NCBI GenBank assembly: GCA_949752735.1
Contig: OX457050.1
Coordinates: forward strand, 41,021,553 to 41,085,552
Length of the DNA stretch: 64,000 bases
Source of the DNA: Lumbricus terrestris
Lineage: Eukaryota; Annelida; Clitellata; Crassiclitellata; Lumbricidae
Direction: 5' to 3'
Shown: in pieces, positions 11,094 to 21,943 of the stretch
Position numbering within the stretch: position 1 is the stretch's first letter
Layout of the letters: each line of letters opens with the position of its first letter
Made by a program: the position numbers and the translations under genes
The notes under the pieces: generated by a model
Told to the model about the DNA's origin: nothing
Seen by the model: the letters and a program-made list of their open reading frames with translations, nothing else
Databases searched by the model: none

Positions 11094-12124
11094 CTAGCTG
11101 TACCCCGCCACGCGTTGCTGTGGCTGAAAAGACTCTCCCACCCACCCTCACTCCCTACTTCCCTTCCTCTGTCTCCCTTCCTCTCTCTGTCCTCCCGTCC
11201 CCTCCCCTTCCCTGCCTCACACCCTCCTCCCGTTACCTCCATCCCTTTCCCTCGCTCTCTCCCTCCCCTTTCTCCCTCCCGCTTCCTCCCGCTCCCTCCC
11301 TTTCACACTCACCCCTCTCTTCCTCTCCTTTGTCCCTCCCCGTCCGTACGTCCGTTGTCCGTCCGTCCGTAAAACTCCGAGATCCTTGATTTTGTAAAAA
11401 TCGAGATCGCTCAAATCGTTCGCATAGTTGTGTTTTTTGGTCGAAAAGATTGCGCTTTTTCCCAAAAGGCATTATAACAACCCGCTTATGTTCGAATGGA
11501 ACGGTTTGCGAAAATCTATATAAATAAAAATGTAAAACGTTAGTTTTTGTTACTGTAGAAATCAACAGCTAGATAAATATATGCGCTATAAAAAGAACGC
11601 ACGTAGCCTATATGTGCTATAAATAGACGGGCGCAGTCGGAAGCAACGTCGGTTTGAAATTGAAATCGAGATCGGTCAAATCGTTCGCATAGTTGTGTTT
11701 TTTGGTCGAAAAGATTGCGCTTTTTCCCAAAAGGCATTATAACAACCCGCTTATGTTCGAATGGAACGGTTTGCGAAAATCTATATAAATAAAAATGTAA
11801 AACGTTAGTTTTTGTTACTGTAGAAATCAACAGCTAGATAAATATATGCGCTATAAAAAGAACGCACGTAGCCTATATGTGCTATAAATAGACGGCCGCA
11901 TTCGGAAGCAACGTCGGTTTGAAATTGAAATCGAGATCGGTCAAATCGTTCGCATAGCTGTGTTTTTTGGTCGAAAAGATTGCGCTTTTCCCCAAAAGGC
12001 ATTATAACAACACGCTTATGTTCGAATGGAACGGTTTGCGAATATTTTGAAAAGAATCGGTGAAGACCTTATCGAGTTCTGAGGCCACAAAAAGTAACGT
12101 TTAAAATTTTTATGTATATAGATA
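11094..12124. mobile_element. Inserted element revealed by an empty site
   Basis: Copy B of the duplicated segment (around 48478) reads straight from ATCTA to GGAAGTTTGATTA. Copy A has about 1031 bp between the same flanks. The insert starts CTAGCTGTACCCCGCCACGC and ends in ATGTATATAGATA. It carries a pyrimidine-rich low-complexity stretch (11120-11370) and about 2.5 copies of a 265-bp tandem repeat. No protein is encoded, and there are no clear inverted ends. It could be a Helitron-type, SINE-type or RTE-derived sequence. Edges are uncertain by a few bases. Confidence 0.6.
11396..12060. repeat. 265-bp tandem repeat, about 2.5 units
   Basis: TCGAGATCGNTCAAATCG starts at 11401, 11666 and 11931, a period of 265 bp. 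Units are nearly identical over AAAAGATTGCGCTTTT, GTTCGAATGGAACGG and ATAAATATATGCGCTATAAA. Minus-strand frames that share MISTVTKTNVLHFYLYRF are products of the repeat and not genes. Confidence 0.92.
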
Positions 12125-12340
12125 GGAAGTTTGATTAGTACTGGTTCGTGGTAACTTGATGCAAATTGAATCGGCTCTGATCTATCCTACCTACAGTGTT
12201 TGCGCGTTGTAGGTATGCCTAATTAAAATTCCTTGTGGGAATTGAAAATACTTGCATGAGTTGTCAGACTACGTTCAAATTGTAATCGGACGCAATTGTC
12301 TTGTTTCATTCATGTTTCTCTGTAGAATAAGCTGTTATGG

Positions 12341-13330
12341 TTCTAGGGCAATTACCCCCTGGACAATTACCCCCCCCCGACAATTACCCCCGACAATTAC
12401 CCCCTGGACAATTACCCCCCAGGACAATTACCCCCCGGACAACTACCCCCCGTGCCAATTACCCCCCGGACAACTACTCCCCGTGCCAATTATCCCCCCG
12501 GGCAATTACCCCCGTACCAATTACCCCCCCGGACAACTACCCCCACCCCCCCCCGTGGCACAGTGTGAACTTGTTCCCCCACGCGTATATTCGTTTAGGG
12601 AACGAACATTCTCATGGTCATGGTCTTCGTAGTTATCAGACCTTTAGCGCTGCCAAAGCCTATCCTAAAGTAACTTTACTGTGCAGACATCTTTCTTCAT
12701 TGGCTCACTCTACAATACTTACTGTACACACTTATGCACACTCCTTGCTATACTACCGTTATTTCTCAGCTATCTGCGTACATACCTCCTTCTAGCACTC
12801 CATACCTCTCTGTTCCTCTCTCTATCTTTCTCTATGTATCTGCTTATCTCGCTCTCAGGCATACGTTACCTGTACGCTCCTGCATAAAATTTAGCTGACC
12901 ATTCAATGCAATACACACAGTCTGCTTAATTAATCCATATCTACTCATGATGGAATTTTATAAATCTGAGAGAGGGAAAGATAAACTTAGTTTCGAAGGT
13001 TTTATTTATGTGAAACAGAAGAATTTAGCAAATGGTGTCGTTACGTCTGAGTGCGAAAATACAATAGATGAACATGACAGACTTCTTTATTGGCGCCGGG
13101 GTAATTGTCCGTGGGGTAATTGGTACGGGGGGTGTAATTGTCCGGGGGATAATTGGCACGGGGGGTAGTTGTCCAGGGGGTAATTGGCACGGGGTAGTTG
13201 TCCGGGGGGCAATATGCACAGGAGGTAGTTGTCCGGGGGGTAATTGTCCGGGGGGTAATTGTCCCCGGGGGTAATTGTCCGGGGTAATTGTCCGGGGGGT
13301 AATTGTCCAGGGGGTAATTGTCCTGTCATC
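12341..13330. mobile_element. Foldback element 1 with CCCCC/GGACAATTA arms
   Basis: The left arm (12341-12560) is a tandem of units like GGACAATTACCCCCC. The right arm (13100-13330) is the reverse complement, TCCGGGGGGTAATTG. The arms face each other across about 540 bp. Near-identical 10-bp direct repeats GCTGTTATGG (12331-12340) and GCTGTTATAG (13331-13340) abut the element and look like a target duplication. No protein is encoded. Four relatives lie at 36923, 39948, 42044 and 43345. Confidence 0.8.
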
Positions 13331-13340
13331 GCTGTTATAG

Positions 13341-14550
13341 GTAAATATTTCTTTGAGGGAGCCGATAGGGTAACAGGCCTACTCGTAAGACGTTGCTTAT
13401 CAGCTGCAATGTTTACATTCAGTTAGATTATAAATGGACAAAGGTCCACATCTTGTAGGGCCTGGTTGATTGTGTGTTTGAAATATTACACTCTGACCTT
13501 TTTAGTCATTTGGTCAAAATCTTGGAAAATGCTGCTTTTTCATACCCGCCAAACTGTCTGGCGAATATCGTGCGTACTTTTAAGGTTATTTGGAGGGGGG
13601 TTAAAGGGGTAAATCGTGCACAAATTTCATTTTTACATGAAAAAATGGATGGCCTTTTCTAGCCCCCCCTCTAGCGCCGCTACTGTGCGGAAATAGACAC
13701 TTATTGATATTGATATATTTTAATACCTTTTTAAAAAAACTGAACTGTCGTGTTGATTGAATGACATTTAAAATACTAACCTATTATATCCAACTTGAAA
13801 CAAAATCATCGAATAACCTCGCTTGAAACTGAAAACTTACTCCTGCGTTACAAGGTCGATGAAAATAAATGGAGAATATACCCAGTCTGTATAATTTAAT
13901 GATTTATGGCCTTGAGGAATCTCTCTTTGAAAACTACCCTGGATAAACTCAATAAAGACCAATTATATCGTCGCAGTCCGTGCACAAAATTTGAAGGTGT
14001 CTCTCCTTGTTTCATCTTGCTCGTCTTAAACTAACACCTCTTCAATAGATGTTCTTTGAAGCATTCATAACTCTGCGCTTCTTCCGATTGCAATCTTTGG
14101 TAACGATCGTCCTTCGAGATGTCGAGCTAACATTAGTGACCAAACTTCCGTCGGCACTTCACACACTGCAATGTCCTCTCAAACCTCAATAGGTATGCAT
14201 CCAAACAGTCCTTTGTTTCGTTAAACACGGGAAACTTATTATCCTTATGACTGCAATTTCTCTGAGATTGGCCATCATCTCCAACCAGCACATTAAATTT
14301 GTGACTTCACTCACACATTGCAAGAAATGATATAACTTAATATGTATCTAGTAATATAGAAGCTAACTGCCGTTTGTTCTTTTCTTTCTTTTCTTTTCTT
14401 TTTCTTTTATTTTTTGCATTATTTGTTTTTATAATTTTTTTATATAATATTATCATCTTCCAGCACTAATTGTTGATCTCCCAGCATCTTATAGGGTTAA
14501 TCTTGAAAGTAGGGCCACTACCTTGCGGGAATTTCTCCCTTCAGGGGTAC
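13341..14550. other. No gene recognised
   Basis: Open frames are short. A hAT-like end (TAGCGCCGCTACTG) occurs near 13670-13684 without a visible partner. The remainder, including a pyrimidine-rich run near 14380-14420, shows nothing I can support. Confidence 0.4.
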
Positions 14551-15709
14551 TGTAGCGATATCCTTGATCCCACCCATACGTTCCTACCCTGCTATATATA
14601 TTGTTGAATGTTAATTACACATGTTAAGTTAGGCAGAGGCCCTAGTTAAAGATTAGTTAATAATTTGATTGAGAATTTTCACATTGCTCTGTTTAATTAA
14701 TTTGACCAGTGCTATAACCAGTACTTAGGGGCAAAATATATATATTAAATAGGGGCAAACATTGCGGAATATATCAATGATCAATCACGGCATCAGCCAA
14801 TGAGATGCGGATAAAAGAGTCGGCTGCCGCGCCTGCGCGTAGAGGATGGTCTGTCGAGGAAGGAGGAACGTAATGGCCGAAGTTGCAACGGTCGCAAGTT
14901 GTGGATAATTATTGTCGAATATTATCGTGTGGTTTCGTGACAGTCGGAACGATTGGAAGCCGGAGTTACGAACGATTAGTGTCCTAAAGTGTGGACTATA
15001 TTGAAAGTCGAAGAGCGTAATGAACGGTCGGTAAAACGCTTTACTTACCGGTAAGAGCGTGTATGCGTTGCAGTTTCCAGCGCATACCTTAGATCAACGA
15101 AGTTACTTCTCGATACATTGCGAAGTAATAAATAATCTACAAAGGTTACTTCGGACGGTAAATGAAAGTCGCAATAGTTTGTAAATTCGACATTGAACAG
15201 GAACTGTTCAAACTGTAAGCAACGACGGCAAAGATATTCGGCACTTGAGAAGAAGAGTACGACAATTATCCGCAACGGAGAAATGAAGTCTACAGCCTGG
15301 AGATCCGCCATTGACGAGAATACGATGAAGACTGGCCAGTGGTAATCAACTACAAGAATTCTACGCGGGAGGGTAGATATTAAAGTTATATCCCTTAAAG
15401 TCACTTTAATCAGTACTGGTTTAGGTAAGGCTATTTAATAGAAGGTTGTGTTAAAGCAGACATTATCCCAAACCCTTAGCAAGAGGATTTGAGTGCTGTA
15501 CATGTTGACATATTTTAATATTCATATGCTAATATTATTTTTATATTAAACACTCGACTTGTTGATTTGATGACATATAGGGCAATAACCTACATTGCAG
15601 CGAATAGGAATATAGTATGCTAATGAGTAACATGATCTCCGCTCTGAGATCTGGAATATAATTCCACCCAAACAATCGAGCCATAGTGTGGTCTTAGCAT
15701 TCCGTTACA
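14551..15709 (+). mobile_element. Solo LTR (1159 bp) with GGTAC target duplication
   Basis: The sequence begins TGTAGCGATATCC and ends TTCCGTTACA (TG...CA). It is bounded by a perfect 5-bp duplication GGTAC (14546-14550 and 15710-15714). Inside, on the + strand, CCAATGAGATGCGG is followed by ATAAAAG near 14813, a plausible CCAAT/TATA promoter that sets the orientation. There is no second copy in the window and no adjacent internal region, so this is best read as a solo LTR left by recombination. It is unrelated to the 437-bp LTR at 17330. Confidence 0.75.
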
Positions 15710-15756
15710 GGTACCCATTGCATTCCATGAACTGTCAGTTTACTCCTCTGTTCTGC

Positions 15757-16225
15757 TTATTGCTTGATTCTATTTCTTTTGATCTCACTTCTCGATCTCT
15801 GAGTCCCTGTCTCTACTTTCTCTTGCTTCAACAGCTTCCATCTAGCTCCTGGTCTGACACTCTGCTGCTTCACGAATAAGTATCGCGTCACTTGCTTCTC
15901 CCTCCAGTCTCGTGTCAGCTGCTTTTCGCTCGCGTTCAAGTCAGGAGTCATTCGCTTCTCACCCACGTCCAAACCTGGCGTCATTCGCTTCTCGCTCAAG
16001 CCTCGCGTCGTTTGCTTCACGCTCCTGCTCAAGTCTCGCTTCAGCTAATTTGGCCTTCTTTAACTCTAGCGCTCTGGCTGCTTTTGCCTCAGCTAACTTC
16101 TTAGTCACCTCTCGCTCTTGTTCTGCGTCTCTAAGAGCCTTTGCTCTTCTCGTGCCACTGCTCTCTGTTGTCTGATGTCGTTTCTGTCTGTCTCCGACAA
16201 ATCCTTTTAACTCTTCCCATTCCAA
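15757..16225 (-). pseudogene. Coiled-coil fragment resembling retrotransposon gag N-terminus
   Basis: Overlapping minus-strand frames read MEWEELKGFVGDRQKRHQTT, then an Ala/Glu/Arg-rich coil (ERE, KKLAEAKAARALELKKAKLA), then repeated REANDAR and KRMTP units. The composition resembles the coiled-coil N-terminal part of the gag in the LTR element at 18007, which also has an acidic start followed by EAEV/LERK repeats. Frames shift twice. No capsid or zinc knuckle follows. It may be a decayed gag from another element; a host coiled-coil exon cannot be excluded. Confidence 0.35.
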
Positions 16226-16713
16226 CTGTGACTGTTTACCCAGTTCAATCCACTGTTGAAAATAATTATAGGGATTTCAGTATGTTCGTGTCTCAGACTC
16301 AGAGTATCTCCGATTTTATTTTCGGTGACGTTGACACGTGGCATAAATAATATTTGTATTAATATTGCAAGCGTGTTTGACAGTTTGACACTATCAAAGT
16401 AAGTAAGCAAATACTTTAATGAACCGCCTGCAAACGCACTGCACGTGAATGCATTTTAAAATTCAGACAGACCTACGGTGTCAGAACAGTCAGATGAGTG
16501 TTAAGAGAATAGGCCTACGAAGTAGACCAACAGCAAAATAATTCGAGACGCAATGCACACAGTTTGTGCTAAAATAATCGGTATCTGTTTTTATATTCAG
16601 GCGAAAAAATAAAAAAACTCGGTCTGATGATAATAAGCGCCATTTATTCCATATTTGGTGATATTTGGCAAAAGCAAAGACTGATCGCATCATCAACAGG
16701 TTGGTCCTATCAA
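16226..16713. other. No gene recognised
   Basis: This is the short unassigned stretch up to the TTAA insertion site at 16714. Open frames are short with no recognisable product. Confidence 0.4.
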
Positions 16714-17329
16714 TTAACCCTATGACGCACACCTGGGGTCTATTGGACCCCAGAGGTGCGAAACTTTGAATATCTCTATTGCTCTAAATACTAAAAATCT
16801 GAAATAATTCAAATTCCTCAACAATTCATCCCCCTACATGTACGAAAAAGTTGGGAGACGGTAGCGTCCTTGGTTCAATGGGGAAAAATTGGGTAAGACA
16901 CCTAGGGCAAATTTAGCATACCTGGGGTCCAACGGACCCCAGGCTTCAGCATTGATAGGTCCATGGTGCATCGACTATAGCGTAATGGGAACAGCACATA
17001 CCCCTCGGCCCATAACACCTACCATTGCCCCCACAACTGCCCCCAACTCTTACCCCCATTGAGACATTACACCCTGCCCCGCCATTACCCCCCCTCCGTC
17101 GGTTTACATCCGTCATTGTATGTATGTATGTATAATATACATACACATTGCACATATTATGTGCAAGGTATGTATCATATAAAATGTATGTATATATGTA
17201 TGTATGCATGTATGTATAGATGTATGCAATGCTATGCATGCATGCATGTATGTATGTATGTATGTATGTATGTATGTATGTATGTATGTATGTATGTATG
17301 TATGTATGTATGTATGTATGTATGTATGT

Positions 17330-17766
17330 TGTTGGGTTCCACGACTGTAGATTGGTCCTATATAGGCTATGGTCACGGACCAATGACTTTACTAGACGTT
17401 AGAGAGACATCTAGCGACGGACTCGGCTTATTTAAGGCTCTGAATTCAGAGGGGAGGGCGGAGACTATCTGATTTTGTTGTTAGGCTAAGGTTGTACTGC
17501 TTGTGCAGTCTATAGTCAGATTTCTCCGTTAACCTAAGTATAGTTAAGGTTTGTGCTTATTACACCCTGCCGCGGTGTCTTAGTTTTCTTCTTAATCTGC
17601 CGGTTGCTGTTAGAAGACTTTTGTTAGTACGATAGTCGCCGAAGGAACTCTGTTGACGACTTTTCCAGCTGGCGTTGGGTATTGTATCAGTTGTATTTGT
17701 TGAATTATACCTCGTAAGACAAGAGTTTTGATACTTTGAGCCTAATTCAGGGGGGACCACGCAACA
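17330..17766 (+). repeat. 5' LTR
   Basis: 437 bp, TG...CA, indistinguishable by eye from the 3' LTR. It carries CCAAT (17380) and TTATTTAAG (17428), a plausible promoter. A 66-aa minus-strand open frame repeats in both LTRs and is not considered coding. Confidence 0.92.
17380..17436 (+). promoter_or_regulatory. Putative LTR promoter: CCAAT and TATA-like box
   Basis: CCAAT at 17380-17384 and TTATTTAAG at 17428-17436 are spaced about 45 bp apart. The same arrangement is present in the 3' LTR. This is inferred from motif and position only. Confidence 0.5.
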
Positions 17767-18006
17767 TATGAGGGCTCGCGGGATTTTTTTTTCACGAAAT
17801 TTGAAGTTTTGCGTCGTAGCTACGCGGTACTGTGAAATTTAGAATTTTCGAGGGGCGTGTCAGATACGGTATTCATTCCGGTTGAAGTTTTGACGTAGCA
17901 CTCGAGGTGTTTGGCTTGAAATTGCGAGAATTTTGAAAAATTTAGAATTTTTAGGGGGCGTGTCTGCTCTAGAAATTTGTTGAAATTCTGAGTTCCGGGT
18001 GAAAAC

Positions 18007-21000
18007 ATGGAAACACCTGTCATGTCTGCACCTTTACTGGTTGAAGACATTTTTGAGATGAACATGGACGAATTACGCGCTGAATTGGAGAAATTGGGGC
18101 AAGACACAAAGGGCTTGACTAAAATTCAGATGCAGAAGGCTTTGGTTAAATTCGTAAAAACACCACCTTCGTCACCGAAGGCAGGAATGTTTCTTGAGAT
18201 GGAAAATTTGCAAGCCAAATTACAGAAAGAAAAAGACGAAATTGAACGCGCGCAGCGTAAGGAAGACCGTGACAGTGAGCGACAGTTTGAATTGGAGAAA
18301 TTAAATTTACAACTGCAGATGGAAGCGCAGGCGAGGAAGGAGAAATTGGACATGGACTTTCGACGACTAGAGATAGAGGCGTTAGCTAAGGAAAAGGAGG
18401 CTGAGGCGTCTGAACGAAAGAGACAACAGGAGGCTGAGGTGTTGGAACGGAAACTAAGAATTGAGGCGGAAATTTTGGAACGAAAATCTAGAATGGATAC
18501 GGAAGCACTGGCAGCGAGACTTACTTTAGAGAATGAAGCTAAGAGAATTGAGCTTGAAGCAGCTGAGAAAAAATTGCAGATGGAACTTTCAGAGAAGGAG
18601 ACGCAGCGGCAGTATCAGCTACAGATGAAGGAGAGGGGAGGTCCTTTTGATAGATTAGCCGGCGGTTATTTTGACGGATCGAATGAGAACATAGCGGGGA
18701 TGACTGGACATTCGACGAAATTTAATAGTGCAGCGGCGGTGAAATTCGTACCTCGGTTTGATGAAACAGATTTGGAAAATTATTTACTTTCGTTTGAAAA
18801 AGCTATGCAACTTCATGATTTTCCGAAAGATAAATGGTCGTCTTTACTTCATTCGAAATTGACTGGAAAAGCTTTAAAAGTGTTCGGCGAGCTCTCCATA
18901 GACCAATGTCGTGATTATGACACTCTTAAACAAGCATTGCTTCTTGCTTACGCCAGGGTGCCAGAATATTATCGAAAACGTTTCAGGGAGCTGAAAAAAG
19001 GCAGCCAGGAAACGTATTCCAATTTTGCATTTCGTTTGACAATTCCATTTAGGAGTTGGTTGGACGGTGAAGGTGCTTCGCTAAATTTAGATAAGGCTTT
19101 GGAGGTCTTTAAAATTGAGCAGTTTGTAAATTGTCTGCCTACTGAATTGCATCGTTGGGTTGTTGAACGCAAGGTGAAAACACTTTCGGAAGCTGCTAAA
19201 TTGGCTGACGAGTACGATACGTTGTACAAGCCTCTGAATAAAGATTTCGGTTCGCCTGTAAACTTTGCAAAGGGATGGGCGTATGACTCTGCGTATGCTG
19301 GTCAGAGCAAAGGTCAAAATTCTTTTGGTAGCCCTAGGAACAGTAGGAGGTACACTGGTACATTTGGCAATCCTATTTCGTGTGCGTATTGTCATTCAAG
19401 GTCCCATGGTATTTCCAGTTGTGAGAAATTAAAGGCCAAGAATTTTGCTGCGATGAATGCATATGCACAGGTTGATGATGTTAATGTTGGCTTAGTGGAT
19501 GTATGTTTGGGCGACTCAATGATGCATCCTCGGTACAGACCTTTTGTTAAACCAGGTGTTGTGTACGGACGACAGGGTTTACCGCGTCATGTGACTTTGC
19601 TAAGAGACTCGGGTTGCTTACAGTCGGTAGTTAGCAGGGATGGGCTCACACCGAACGATTATGTTTTGACGGGTGAAAACAGACTAATACAGGGAATTGT
19701 TGGTAAACCAGTTCATGTCCCGGTTGTTGAACTACATTTGGACAGTGAGTTGGTTTCTGGGAATATTCTTTGTGGGTTGGTAGACAAACTTCCTAATGGT
19801 GTTCAGTTGCTCATTGGAAATGATCTTATTCCATCTACACCGATTGATGTGGCGGTAGTCACGAGGGCACAGAGTAAAACGGGGGCGACTGTGCAGTCGA
19901 GCGTGGCAGACACTGGCGCTGTAAACTTTGACGAGCCTTTAGTTAAGACTACTGATGTGATCGACTGTGTCGACTTTGGTCTAGATAAAGTGTTTGCAGA
20001 GGCCGACGATGTTAACGCTGCATTTCTCTGTGAGAATCTGTGTACTCGGGAACGATTCATTGCCTTACAACGCAGTGACGAGTCTTTCAATTGTTTGTTT
20101 GATTTAGCGAAATCTCCTAACAGAAAGGAACGTTCGTTTTACGATCTGCAGGATGGTGTGTTGGTTCGTGTTTGGAGTGTCTTGGAGTCGGAAGGTTTTG
20201 GTCGAACGCAAGTACTCGTTCCGATTTCATTACGGTCTAAGATAATTTCTGTAGCGCACGATGTTCCTTCGAGTGGACATTTGGGAACGCAGGAAACTCT
20301 TGATAGAGTCTTCAAGCATTTCTATTGGCCGGGTATTTTTCGGTACGTGCGAGATTACTGTCGTACTTGTCGTGTTTGCCGTCGCTTTGACAAATGCGCT
20401 ACGAAAGTTCATGCACCTTTGATTAATTTGCCGGTCATTAATAAGTCAATGTCGAGGGTTGAGTTAGACATTCTTGGTCTCTTGGAGACTTGTGATAGTT
20501 TTTTGGATTTTGGCAATGGAGATCAGCGAGTTAAACCGCTTGTGCTTACAATGGTGTTGCCTTCCGGTCACGTGATTGCTAGTGACGTTGTGGATTTCTC
20601 AGTGCATGATTGTGTAGATGTGTGTCAGGTACATGAGTCTGAGAATGTGTGCATGGGTCTCATGTTTGATAATCCGAAACAGGATCTGATGTTTGAGGTG
20701 AACACTTTAGACAGTGATAATTTTGGTTCACTAGAGGATGTTGTTTCACGAATGAAGAGTGAGTCACCGTTGTCGGTTGTTGCTGCTTTGTCGCGTGAGA
20801 GTGTGACAGATGTGTTGGTTGTTAAGTCTATTGTGACGACTGTTCTTTTCCAGACTTCCTTGATGAATGATTGGAGTTGTATTGTCTCTACGGTGGCACT
20901 TGTGTCTTTGAGTGTTGGATTGATTGAAGTTGACAAATTTGTATTGTCTACTCATTGTTTTGTTGGTGCCCATGGGTCAAATGATGTTTGGTTGACGAAT

Positions 21001-21717
21001 GAGTTGCGTCATGTTGACATGGCTGTTGACTCTTGTACGAAAGGAAAGTTACTTCAGGATGATATGTGTCGATGGCATGTATTTTTGGCACATGCTTTGA
21101 GGTCAGATGGTCATGTAGTATCTCATGAGGCTTGTCTGCATAGTGCAACGGTGTTGCCTATTGCGTTTGGAGATGTTTTTGTTGTGCAAGATGTGTCTTC
21201 TTCTTGTGTATTGCCGCCAGTGGCATTGACTACTTCTTTGTCCGAGGACATTGTTTGGTTAGCAGGTCGTGTGTCGTCGTTCGACTTGTTTGAATCTGAT
21301 TTTTTGGTTGATGAGCATGACTTTTCGGCTGTAGTTGTGTTTCAGAGTCTGGATGCTTGGACCTCGGTGGGTGGCGATGGACGTCATCCGCGTGGAGTCT
21401 GGGTGCGACCTCGACGAAGGATCGTGAGCGGTGCTGTGCTGCACTGGATGGTGTCGACCATCTTGGCCGTCTACTGCTTCAGTTGCGAGTGGCAAGGACG
21501 TCGCCTTGTTACTCGTATCTTTGGATGGAAGCGAGGACGTGGCTGTTGTAGCCATTCTTCACGTCGGTGTCCTGTGCTTTGGCTGTGTGCCGGTGCTTTG
21601 TCGAAGGCCTTTTCGAAACGAAGTTTTCCTTTGGACTTTCGTGAAAGGCCTGCGAGCAAGAACGTGTTGCCGGACTTGCTCCGTCGACCGTCAGTGGTTG
21701 CCACTGAAAATGTTTAG
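18007..21717 (+). CDS. Gag-protease-integrase(Zn) fusion polyprotein lacking RT
   Basis: A 1236-residue frame starts at ATG 18007. Residues 1-50 are acidic/helical and SAP-like (DELRAELEKLG), followed by a long coiled coil to about 215. Residues 235-410 resemble a gypsy gag/capsid (FVPRFDETDLENYLLSFEKA). A zinc knuckle CAYCHSRSHGISSC (C-X2-C-X4-H-X4-C) lies near 458. LLRDSGCLQSVV near 530 looks like an aspartic protease active site, and LLIGNDLI follows. Residues 750-792 match the integrase H2C2 zinc-binding domain (GHLGTQETLDRVFKHFYWPG, then CRTCRVC). The start of the integrase core (SRVELDILG) is present. The expected RT and RNase H are absent between protease and integrase, and the catalytic core is not recognisable. 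The C-terminal 440 residues are unlike anything I know and may be open by chance. Products would build virus-like particles. Confidence 0.8.
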   Translation: METPVMSAPLLVEDIFEMNMDELRAELEKLGQDTKGLTKIQMQKALVKFVKTPPSSPKAGMFLEMENLQAKLQKEKDEIERAQRKEDRDSERQFELEKLNLQLQMEAQARKEKLDMDFRRLEIEALAKEKEAEASERKRQQEAEVLERKLRIEAEILERKSRMDTEALAARLTLENEAKRIELEAAEKKLQMELSEKETQRQYQLQMKERGGPFDRLAGGYFDGSNENIAGMTGHSTKFNSAAAVKFVPRFDETDLENYLLSFEKAMQLHDFPKDKWSSLLHSKLTGKALKVFGELSIDQCRDYDTLKQALLLAYARVPEYYRKRFRELKKGSQETYSNFAFRLTIPFRSWLDGEGASLNLDKALEVFKIEQFVNCLPTELHRWVVERKVKTLSEAAKLADEYDTLYKPLNKDFGSPVNFAKGWAYDSAYAGQSKGQNSFGSPRNSRRYTGTFGNPISCAYCHSRSHGISSCEKLKAKNFAAMNAYAQVDDVNVGLVDVCLGDSMMHPRYRPFVKPGVVYGRQGLPRHVTLLRDSGCLQSVVSRDGLTPNDYVLTGENRLIQGIVGKPVHVPVVELHLDSELVSGNILCGLVDKLPNGVQLLIGNDLIPSTPIDVAVVTRAQSKTGATVQSSVADTGAVNFDEPLVKTTDVIDCVDFGLDKVFAEADDVNAAFLCENLCTRERFIALQRSDESFNCLFDLAKSPNRKERSFYDLQDGVLVRVWSVLESEGFGRTQVLVPISLRSKIISVAHDVPSSGHLGTQETLDRVFKHFYWPGIFRYVRDYCRTCRVCRRFDKCATKVHAPLINLPVINKSMSRVELDILGLLETCDSFLDFGNGDQRVKPLVLTMVLPSGHVIASDVVDFSVHDCVDVCQVHESENVCMGLMFDNPKQDLMFEVNTLDSDNFGSLEDVVSRMKSESPLSVVAALSRESVTDVLVVKSIVTTVLFQTSLMNDWSCIVSTVALVSLSVGLIEVDKFVLSTHCFVGAHGSNDVWLTNELRHVDMAVDSCTKGKLLQDDMCRWHVFLAHALRSDGHVVSHEACLHSATVLPIAFGDVFVVQDVSSSCVLPPVALTTSLSEDIVWLAGRVSSFDLFESDFLVDEHDFSAVVVFQSLDAWTSVGGDGRHPRGVWVRPRRRIVSGAVLHWMVSTILAVYCFSCEWQGRRLVTRIFGWKRGRGCCSHSSRRCPVLWLCAGALSKAFSKRSFPLDFRERPASKNVLPDLLRRPSVVATENV

Positions 21718-21943
21718 GCAGATCGACGTGCTTCAACGTCTAGAATGTATAGTTTAAATAATATTTTATTGCATTAGTTGTTCGTTAAGTTATACCTCGT
21801 ATTTTATGTTTTATATGCGATTATTTTTTTTTCGTTTTATTGTTGAACAGTCGTGCAACTTTTTATTGCATAGTTTAGTTTTAGTTAAGTTAGTTGAGTC
21901 AGAAACCCTTCTGGTTTCTGCCTTGCATGGAAATCCGGGGATA

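Noticed and set aside
11233..12002. Repeated minus-strand frames sharing MISTVTKTNVLHFYLYRF
   Set aside because: They follow the 265-bp tandem repeat period and have no recognisable domain.
12252..13329. Pro/Tyr/Asn-rich (PPGQLPP, NYPPDNYP) frames suggesting a structural protein
   Set aside because: The codons are the GGACAATTACCCCC foldback units on both strands, so the frames come from the repeat.
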